64,000 nucleotides of DNA from Chrysaora quinquecirrha (taxonomy: Eukaryota; Cnidaria; Scyphozoa; Semaeostomeae; Pelagiidae), in contig JACTAT010000012.1 in NCBI GenBank assembly GCA_014526335.1, positions 1,335,318 through 1,399,317 of the forward strand, in the 5' to 3' direction. The notes below the pieces were generated by a model. It worked only from the letters and a program-made list of their open reading frames with translations, was not told the DNA's origin and did not search any database. Within the stretch, counting starts at the first letter, position 1; each line of letters begins with the position of its first letter. The position numbers were made by a program, and so were the translations under genes. This document shows positions 55,668 through 64,000 of the stretch, one piece after another.

Positions 55668-58600
55668 TCACACATGCGAAGGAGTGTCAATTCCAACCAT
55701 CAATCTGTACATTGCAACCGGAAGTGTTTTCATGCTTATCTACAACGGGAAAACATTTAATATTTCTTTGATTTAGCTGAAATATATCAAAAGCCTACTA
55801 CAAAGTTATAAACGATCAACGCACCTTTTGTTCTTGTTTACACTTCAAGACATTTATCAGTATTTAAAGCTGAAGAAAGCGAGAAAGCCCAAAGCCCAAA
55901 GTATGAAAGCCCGAAAATCTTCAAATTGAGCATAAGAAAAAAAAAACAAAACATACATGAAAGTAAAGAAACAGACAAATGTACCTCTCCAGATGTATGA
56001 GCAAGAATGTCTACAATGTGCTGATGAGATTTTGCAACAACACTTTCACCATTGATCTCGATTATTCGATGACCTACTCTGACACCTCCACGCTCAGCGA
56101 TTCCACCTCGGAGAAGACTGCATATCTAAAAGGAAATAAAAAATATATATAACAGACTAGCACAGGGTGACAAGACTAGCTTTCAATTAGCTATCACGTA
56201 CGTATCATTTGTATTATAGAGAAAAAAACTTACGGTTCCGTTTTGGACACTGAATCCTAATTGATACTTAGTATCAGGTCTGGAAACAACAACGTCAACC
56301 ACTGGTGGACATGCAACCAATTTAAGAACTACTCTTGCACTTGTTCTTGTACTCTGACAAAAAAAGAGAATCAAGAGTTGTCACAAGTGTATGCCAATCA
56401 TATTTAATATCTCCCCTTAATGACCCCACAGAAATTCGGAAAGCGCTTGGTCAATCGACACAATAAGTAATCTTTTCTTTTTTTAAACAAAAAGCGATCT
56501 TAATTTCACACCTTTTGAACCGATAATACAATAAATAAAAGAAAAATCACATTACTTATTGCAACATGATGGGAGACGGATATCTCCCGAAACGTTGCCC
56601 TAACAAATATTAAAGGTCTGCCATGATAAGTAGTTACTACCATGTCTAATACAGGATAAAGAGATGTTTATTAGAGGAAATGTTATGTTTCTTAGCCTTT
56701 CCAAACTGATCAAGATCAGCCGTACTTTGAGAAAGAGAACAAATCCAATTCACATGGAAGGCTTAAAATTGATGTCGTTTATTAGTATAGCCCTAGCCAA
56801 TAGCAATCGGGACACTTTGCCTTTAAAAATAATACAAAAAATTGCTAAGACAATTAGATAGTTAAAGAAAATTGTTTGCGTACCCTAAGAAGTTGGTTAC
56901 ACTCAGAAAGAGGAAGACCAACAAAGCTTGCACCATTGCAAGCAAGTACATGATCCCCGACGCTGATTTGTCCTCCCAAACGTGCAGCGGGCGAGTAATT
57001 AGCAATATGAGCAATAAAAACAGTTGGTAACATCGATCCCCATCCAGATTCAAGCAACATTATTCCCAATGGTTCATTTCTTTTTTTCTGGATGACAACC
57101 TGAAGACAAGAAACAATACTTAAAAAGTTCGTGGCAAAATAAATTGGAAAATGAATCTGAGAAACAAGCAATACAGCAAAGAAAGAAAGCAAAACAATAA
57201 ATGTTGAAAATATTTGCAGAAATTCAGGAAACAAGATCCAAGTAACTCTCAAAAAGGAAAATACATGACAGAATTCCTCCTTAGGATGAAAGAGCAGATA
57301 AGCTGGGATTTGAATCCTTTGTTTCACTTTAAATCAAATAAAGCGTGAATGTGAAGCAAAATTTGCTGCACGAACTCTCATGAAGCCACCGCAATACAGC
57401 TCGTTGCACGCGGAGAGGATTCCGTCACTCTAGATGTCCACCCTCTCCCAGAAAATGTCGCGCTGACCCAACCACTTTGAAAAGGTCTTTTGAATAGTCT
57501 GAGTTGTACAAAACTTCAAAATTGTGAAGAACAGCAGAATCATTTTCGGGCATACATTTTTCTGTTTTTAGATCTTCAATCTCAAGTCTTGTGCACCGTG
57601 TCCGCAAGTTAGTGAATAGTCTTTGAGTTGTACAAAACTTAAAAATTGCGATGAACAGCGGAATCATTTTCGGGCATACATGTTTGTTTTTAGATCTTCA
57701 ATCTCAAGTCTTGTGTTCCGTGTCCGCAAGTAAGTAAAAAGTCTTTGAGTTCTACAAAACTTAAAAATTACGATGAACAGCGGAATTCAGGGATACTTTT
57801 TTTGTTTTTAGATCTTCAATCTCAAGTCTTGTGTACAGTGTCCGCAAGTAAGTAAAAAGTCTTTGAGTTCTACAAAATTTCCAAATTGCGATGAACAGGG
57901 GAATAATTTTCGGGCATACTCGGGCATACTAGTATGCCCGAAAATGATTCCGCTGTTCATCGCAATTTTAAAAGGTCTTTTTGTAGACAATTCTTCATAT
58001 CGAAAAAGGTTATGAAATTTAAAAAGTTATGTTAAATTTAATCTGTTATCCAGTTATCAGACCTTAGGAGGTCAGGCTAGTGTGTTACCACTTTAATTTA
58101 AAAAAGATCACAAAAACCAATAATTTAAGAGATCAAGTAATGGAAGCTTAAGATGAACAAATAAAACAAACAGATGCCATCTGAGATTTCTATTGGTCAA
58201 ATGTTTCAATTCAGCAGCAGAGCGAATGAAGTCAGTCATGTTGGAATAAGAAGTTTGACTAAAGATCTCAGATATGCTTATGACATTAATTCGTAATAAG
58301 GAAAAAACATAAATCAGTAAATCCGTAGCAACACAAGATTAAATAAATGCAATACGAAAAAAGGGAACTTACATCTCGAGAACTGTTTTTGTCTGCTAAC
58401 AAATCTAAGTCTTGGCCAACAATTTTTGAGATTCTAAAACATGACAGTACTCTGCCTCTTCTACATTATCATGTGATATACCATTGGACTTTAGAAACTG
58501 TCGATACGCCATGTTAAACGCTTGTCCAATCGCCTTTGATACAAGCTGGGCCTGTTAAAAAAAGAATCTTTTCAAAAATCTATTTTTTTTTTCATTATTA

Positions 58601-61600
58601 TACAATTTACATTTTAATATATCACTGATTGACATAGAACAACGTATACGATAATTTACAACATGAAACTTATATCTTGTACCAAATAGATGGGAAATGG
58701 CGAGCGCATGTTATCATTCTATCTGTGGATCAGGAAATCACAGAAAATTGCGGGCCTGTCTTAAAATTGACTGGAATGTTTAAGAAGCACTGAGGATGTA
58801 AAAGAGCCCTATCAGAGGAACCCTCTATCAAAAGAACCCTTAGTTCCAGTGAGAAAGTCAGCGTGGCTTTGCCATTAGAAAAAATGACTGCTATGTGAAT
58901 GAGTCCTCGAAACTAACAACAACAGCCAGCAGTTGAATAGAATGTTGTTGGGTATTGGAAAACAACTAGAACAAGAACAACAATAAACACAAAGTCATCC
59001 TTATTGAAAAAATCATTGACAAAAACCTCAATATTCGCATGTCGCCAAAAAACTTTTCCTCCCTCCCTGCGCTGTACGATTTGATATGATATGAGATATT
59101 ATTCTTTACAGCCCTTCAGCTACCCTTATGCAGTCAAAATGAACAACGATAGTTATAATACTGAACAATCATGACTTCTGTCTGGATTATTGTAAATTAT
59201 AAAAGTTAACAACACTGATAATGGAAATTTTGAACCTTTAAAGTTACTTCTTCACCAGGTGTGCTAAAATTTCCCTAAAGCTGAAATTTTATGAAACACT
59301 GTTATAATATGAAATTTTTAAACAATAGACCTGTCGCATGCAGAACTGTTCTTCATTTTTTAGATATCTTAAATAGTTAATTTATCTGTTTTATTTTTCT
59401 ACTGTCTCTTTGATGACTGTTTAACGGTTATTATTATCTTTGTTGCTAACGCTCAAAAAACAATCGCTCTATTTTGCAGATTGTATCTGTCAATATTTCT
59501 TATGTGACTTTGAAAGGGTGGGAAAATTGGATAATAATGTCAGTAAAGAAGTTCTAAGGCAGTTCCAAAACACAAACACGTACGTTCATTCGTATGTCCA
59601 GAACTCTAAAATTTATGTGAAAATTGGTGCAGAGCATTTTAAAATTGCAATAAGCAATTTGAAAATCTAGATAGGCCTTTTGTTTACATGGGGCCTGGTG
59701 GATCGGATATATCGGTACCCGTTTGAAATTGCTTTCGAAATTGGTTCTATTTAGATCCTTTTAGATCCCTAGAAGGTCTGTTTATATGAATAATAACCAA
59801 CCAAAACTGTGTAGAAATTCTGATTTGAATCCATTACAGATTTCAACAGTAAGGCTTACCTGATCACACTGAAAAATATGGCAAATGTTTTTGGAAGTAC
59901 GTTTTTCTCTTTCCGCCATAACATTTGCTAATGAAACTGAACTGCCGTCTTCAACTTTAAGATCAGGGAGATCGGTGGTCAATCTTCGTGACATTAAGAC
60001 CATGATGTCTCCAATGTCACAGATGAAGCAAACTGTTCTCAACGCATGATCCATCATCACATCTTCATGCTGTTTCATTAATTAAACAAAATAGAAATGA
60101 ATAAGACGGAAGCAAACATTTAAAAAGGAGATAATGGAAGTATCAATACACATTTTCAACTAAGGACCTCGTTCTCAAAAAAAATTGAGAACTAGGTCAT
60201 AGAGACATTTCCACTTCAGATTTGAATTCAGCACCTTCATTTTAGTGTTGAGCCTGAGTTTTATGCTTCTAGTCCTTACGATATTGATTTTATAGAATTG
60301 AAGTTTGCAGTTTTCAAAAGGATTTGACCATGAAAAATCGCTGGGGCTGAATTTTACACTAGAGGCGTAAAAATTTGCATTAACACTAAAATAAAGTTGC
60401 TAAAATCGAATCTGAGTCAAAATGTTTCCATGGCTTAAATTTGCAACTTTTTAAGAATGAGGCCCTTAGTTGAAAAGGTGTATGAAATAAAACAAAGCAT
60501 ATACATATTTGTTAGCCACACACCTTTCCTTCAGAATTCACAACTTTTAACCTTTCCAATGAAATGATCATTTCAGTTTGGGTACATGGCTGAGTCTCAC
60601 CTTCTGGCACCTTGAAAACAGAAAGCATAATTGTCTAAATGTATTTGTACATCCAATTGATAAGTAATTAATTTAGTAAGTTATAAAATGTCTTTAAAGA
60701 AAGACCCAGGATAGTTACAATACATCCTCGATTATCCGAGCCTCGATTATTCGAACCTAAATTTTCCGAAATGCAAAAATTTCTTAACCTTTCTTTAGAT
60801 TAACCAAATGTAAGCCTCACTACTTCTCTTTGTCAAACATAATTACTGTTTTATTTTAACCATAATAGCTATAACCATCTGTTTATCTTTCGTTTTTACC
60901 GGTTTTTAACTTTTTCAGAAACAATAAAATTTTTTCGGTTGTATGTAATGTAGCTACTTCACATCGAAAAATTTCTACCAATGTCGGCTGGAATCCATTT
61001 GAGCAATTATTAATTACCTGGCAGTAACAATAAACTTGAAAGAAAGGTTAGCAAGTGAAATTGTCGTCCTCGGTTATCCGAATTTTCGGCTAATCCGAAC
61101 GACCCTCCGTGAAATTAAGTTCAACCTGTTCGGATAATCGAGGATGTACTGTACTTAAACGATTAACTAGAGGTAATCATTCGAAGTCTTATGCATCGAA
61201 CACCTTATTGGTTAAAATAACAGTATCTTATTATGAGTATTACATTTTGTCTTTTTTACTGCTGTGTTATATGTACTTAAAGATGATCAATCAATAATGG
61301 TTCCCAACTTTAGACGAGAAATCACGATTATCAACTGGAAATATAAGAAAATAGGAACCTTGATACGATAATAAGCTTCCTGAGCTTGTTGCATTCTAGT
61401 TTCTTTTGTGACGGGATGCTGCGTTAACACTTGAGTCGTTCCTAGGTACTGCAAAATAAGAGGGAGTTTTATAACAAAAGTCTTTTACATAAGTTTAAGG
61501 ACATCGGAATCATCGAAAATGGGAATGGGAATTCGGTGGCAGATAAGAATTATCCAATTATTGGAATTCGGACAGATTTTTCAAAATGTGAAGGCGTGGC

Positions 61601-62447
61601 TAGAGATTTTGAAAAAAAAAAGGGAAACAAAAACAATAACGGTTTATTTGAACATATACACTACTCTCCGGAATGCAGAAACGCTTTTTATGGAAACCAA
61701 AAACCACCTGAAGCTCGAATAGAAAGTGCGAAAGTACAGAAAAATGCCCTAACCTTCATCTTGTACCTAACACCATTGTTTAGTTCTTCAACAGCGTGGG
61801 GTCCTTCGATACCTTAAAAATAACACACAACGGGTAATGTCAAAACGGACAACAGTACTTTCGTTAATACACGTTGTTTTTATAAGAACACTTGGCTTCG
61901 ATTTCAGCATGCCTGTTCCTTATTTTTGAAGCATTTTTCACTAACTTGTCACCCCATACCCTTCTCGAAAACATGTTTGTTAAAATGCGTTTTGAGGTAA
62001 GGGCTTTACGCTGGCGACCGTTGCTTGTGCGTATCTCAAATAATTTCGGAGAAAGCATACAAGTTTGACCCAAATTTCGGCCTGGTGTTTTTTACAAAGG
62101 TTGTTCTTATAAAACGTGTATATTATCTTGAATCCAAATAGTTCAACTTTTAATTAAGAATAGTAAATATTTACAAATGTAGGCAGTACGATACAGTGGT
62201 CTTTAAAGTGGGTGAGCTCAGAATTTTGTAAGCGAAAAACAACGAAAAATATTAATCAAAAGTCTGATGCATTCGTTATTCAGTTAAAAATAAAACTAAA
62301 AAATCAAAAGCGCTGGAAAGTTTACAAATAAAAACATCCAATCCTCCTTTATTATCCACAATTACGTTTTCGACGAATAGCAACATCAATAAAGTAACAA
62401 TGCAACTCACTTGGCAGATTTTCTTCTTTCGCTGGTTCCGGGGGATC
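55668..62447 (-). CDS. APBA: X11/Mint adaptor (APBA/lin-10 family), 3' ten exons: PTB, PDZ1, PDZ2
   Basis: Neuronal-type scaffold that binds APP-like tails through its PTB domain and presynaptic partners through two PDZ domains. Exons: 62447-62411, 61812-61754, 61448-61359, 60610-60524, 60069-59860, 58551-58373, 57099-56884, 56353-56234, 56125-55985, 55739-55668. The PTB domain spans [45 protein letters not shown] and [18 protein letters not shown]1 has [20 protein letters not shown] and [14 protein letters not shown]2 has [40 protein letters not shown] and ends [13 protein letters not shown]. All exons fit in phase except 58551-58373, which is 179 nt where 180 is needed. The vertebrate C-terminal -YI tail is replaced by TPSHV. 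The N-terminal Munc18/CASK-binding part is not seen and should lie beyond 64000. Paralogue not assigned. Confidence 0.93.
57490..57980. repeat. ~121-bp tandem array of the family A head, with inverted tail
   Basis: Four direct units start near 57496, 57621, 57740 and 57859. Each carries AGTCTTTGAGTTGTACAAAA, TTGCGATGAACAGCGGAAT, TTTCGGGCATAC and TTTTAGATCTTCAATCTCAA. The last unit is followed by an inverted partial copy meeting at TCGGGCATACTAGTATGCCCGA. It lies in an X11 intron. Confidence 0.8.
60718..61151. mobile_element. Pogo/Tigger-like MITE in an X11 intron
   Basis: Ends CA(G/A)TACATCCTCGATTATC then CGA are inverted and flanked by TA (60716-60717, 61152-61153). Extra ATTATTCGAA / TTATCCGAA copies lie inside. 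Same layout as 18830-19507 with a different sequence. 434 bp, non-coding. Confidence 0.75.
61870..62118. mobile_element. MITE of the TTTTATAAG-end family in an X11 intron
   Basis: Inverted ends CACGTTGTTTTTATAAGAAC / GTTCTTATAAAACGTG with TA on both sides (61868-61869, 62119-62120). 249 bp, non-coding. Outer bases match the element at 54114-54514. Confidence 0.8.
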
Positions 62448-62459
62448 CTGTACAACCAA

Positions 62460-63900
62460 TTGATAAGTCATTTAATCAGTCAGTAATAACACAGCAACGG
62501 GAGCAAATAAAAGAATGTAACCATTAACAAAGTATCCGTAAACACTGTGTGGCTCGAAAATGACACAGCCATCAAAGTTGGTAAAACAGGAGCAGGAAAA
62601 GCGAGTAAAATAAAACGGGAAAAAGCAAGCGAAATTAAGTCACAGTAAATGAAGATCGAAGAGCTAAGGCAGGTGAATTAACTCCTATCTGTTGTTTTCT
62701 TCTTATCTTTCTTATGTAATATTTACATTTTACATATCAATAATTTATTTGCATGGTTTTTGAGTTTTATGTACAAAGTGGCGGTCAATCTACATTAATT
62801 GATAAAGGTCTACCAAAACACACAATTTACGTTAAACAGTAGACATACTTCGATATGAAGTCAACTACTTAAAAAACTGAATCACGAACAGGCGATCCAA
62901 TAAGCTCATGTTTTATACTTAAGGTTATTGAATAAAACTAGATTTATGTAATCCTTAAAGACCTAATGCACGCTTGAAAGTCGTAAAAAAGGCCAGATCG
63001 TAAGTCAGCAGGATGACTAGTACCGACTGAGTGACCAAATGCAACACATGATATACCCCTCGACTAAAAATAATCCTGGAAAACTGCATTTAGTGTCTAG
63101 TGAAATGAAAGAGCAATAGCTGCCTCTAATGGGTAGATTAAAATTAAAAGGATAAAGCTTTCTAGCTCTAAAAATTATGGAGATAAGGAGAAAATGAATG
63201 GCTTTCTTATCTCTGCAGTTTTGAAACCTGTCTTTTGTTATGAAGGCGCAAAATTACATTATATCAAAGGGAATGTAATATGAGGCTTAATTTTCAGTGA
63301 AAAATAAAACACTTGCATCTTTTTGTTGTATTTTTAAATGTATGTTCGAGAGAAAATTCGTGTTTATGATAAAAGCAATTGGGTATTATATTCAAAGAGA
63401 GAGATTTTCTGCTTGGTAAAGATACCATCAAAGTTGTCGAGGCTTATATTTCTTAAAATTATTATGGATTTAAAAAGTATGAAACCAAAACGGAAGAATT
63501 GATGATGAAAATAAAACAAAATCTAAAACGTGTCATGTTTTACTTTGTCATCTTTAGTCTTACTAGTTTACTAAGAAAATTTATTTATCCAAATTTCGTC
63601 TTCGAAGGGTCCAAATCCAAAAAAATGAATGTACATGGAACAGAATTAAAAATTGACACTCAACCTGAGGTAGTTGCTTGTAAGTGCTACTCGATATCTG
63701 AAGCATTGCTTTTCGACAGTGTTCCACGTACTGTCGCCATTTGTTCTACAAAAGCATTAGCTTATTTATTCAAATTCATCATTTAAATTAAATTTCAAGA
63801 ATGCGAGTTCTTGTTTTTCACTTTAGAATTTATTAAGAACGGGCCTCTAATTTCCGCTCTGTTAGGTTGTTTCATTACGTTAAGTCTGCTCAGTATTTAT
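62460..63900. other. Probable X11 intron or upstream region, no exon recognised
   Basis: The exon at 62447 has a normal acceptor, so more X11 exons lie upstream. None could be supported here. The 95-codon frame at 63499-63786 (+) shows no family features. Confidence 0.4.
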
Positions 63901-63904
63901 TTGT

Positions 63905-64000
63905 TCATATTATTGCGATGAAGAGCGGGAAAATTTTCGCGCATACTTGAAAGTCAGAAACAGACCGATACAATGAACGAAGGCGGAATTTATACCCAGA
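63905..64000 (+). repeat. Dispersed repeat family A, copy cut by window edge
   Basis: TTGCGATGAAGAGCGGGAAA, TTTCGCGCATACTTGA, AGTCAGAAACAGACCGATAC and AGGCGGAATTTATACCCAGA follow the order seen at 36912-37182. The copy continues past 64000. Confidence 0.65.

Noticed and set aside
56854..57327. 157-codon frame containing PDZ1
   Set aside because: The N-terminal half is intron sequence upstream of the acceptor at 57100; only 57099-56884 is X11.
63499..63786. 95-codon plus-strand frame
   Set aside because: AT-rich composition-driven frame with no conserved features, next to a dispersed repeat.

Overview
This is an AT-rich window of nuclear DNA from an invertebrate animal. Protein-coding genes are split into short exons by GT-AG introns of about 0.1-8 kb, and much of the rest is small DNA transposons, a tRNA-derived SINE and retroelement remains. 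All the genes are animal genes: MEF2, an X11/Mint adaptor, complex I subunit NDUFS7 and mitochondrial ribosomal protein mL54. The divergence of MEF2 outside the MADS/MEF2 domain and of the X11 PTB domain suggests a lineage well away from vertebrates. The phylum cannot be fixed from sequence alone; a cnidarian, sponge or other marine invertebrate would fit.

Layout. 1972-12885 (-): a complete eight-exon MEF2 transcription factor gene whose introns hold a SINE, nested TIR elements and MITEs. About 13.0-23.4 kb: intergenic, with MITEs, microsatellites and a ~180-bp tandem repeat. 23440-32824 (-): ten exons that rebuild a 234-residue NDUFS7 with all four Fe-S cysteines. 33064-41371 (+): a likely first exon and a certain last exon of MRPL54 (mL54), head to head with NDUFS7. 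The two start codons are 239 bp apart across a partly palindromic interval carrying an NRF-1-like site. The 8-kb MRPL54 intron holds a TIR element with a nine-copy minisatellite, a LINE 3' end split by a hAT-type MITE with a perfect 8-bp target duplication, a Penelope-like RT remnant, and unexplained exon-like reading frames on the other strand.

41722-46793 (-): two tandem copies of a secreted polysaccharide lyase family 14-like gene, each with two coding exons. Both keep the K/S-x-R/Y-x-Y catalytic spacing known from chlorovirus and gastropod alginate lyases. About 47.3-55.6 kb: gene-poor, with a Pao-like integrase fragment, long degenerate hexanucleotide tracts and a MITE. 55668-62447 (-): the 3' ten exons of an X11/Mint (APBA/lin-10) adaptor, covering the PTB and both PDZ domains. 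One PTB-PDZ linker exon is one base short at an A-run. 62448-64000: X11 upstream or intronic sequence and one end of a dispersed repeat.

NDUFS7 and MRPL54 both serve mitochondrial energy production and probably share a promoter. MEF2, X11 and the PL14-like genes have no obvious functional link to each other or to that pair. All exon joins were checked by reading-phase arithmetic. Domain names rest on family sequences remembered from general knowledge; no database search was run.
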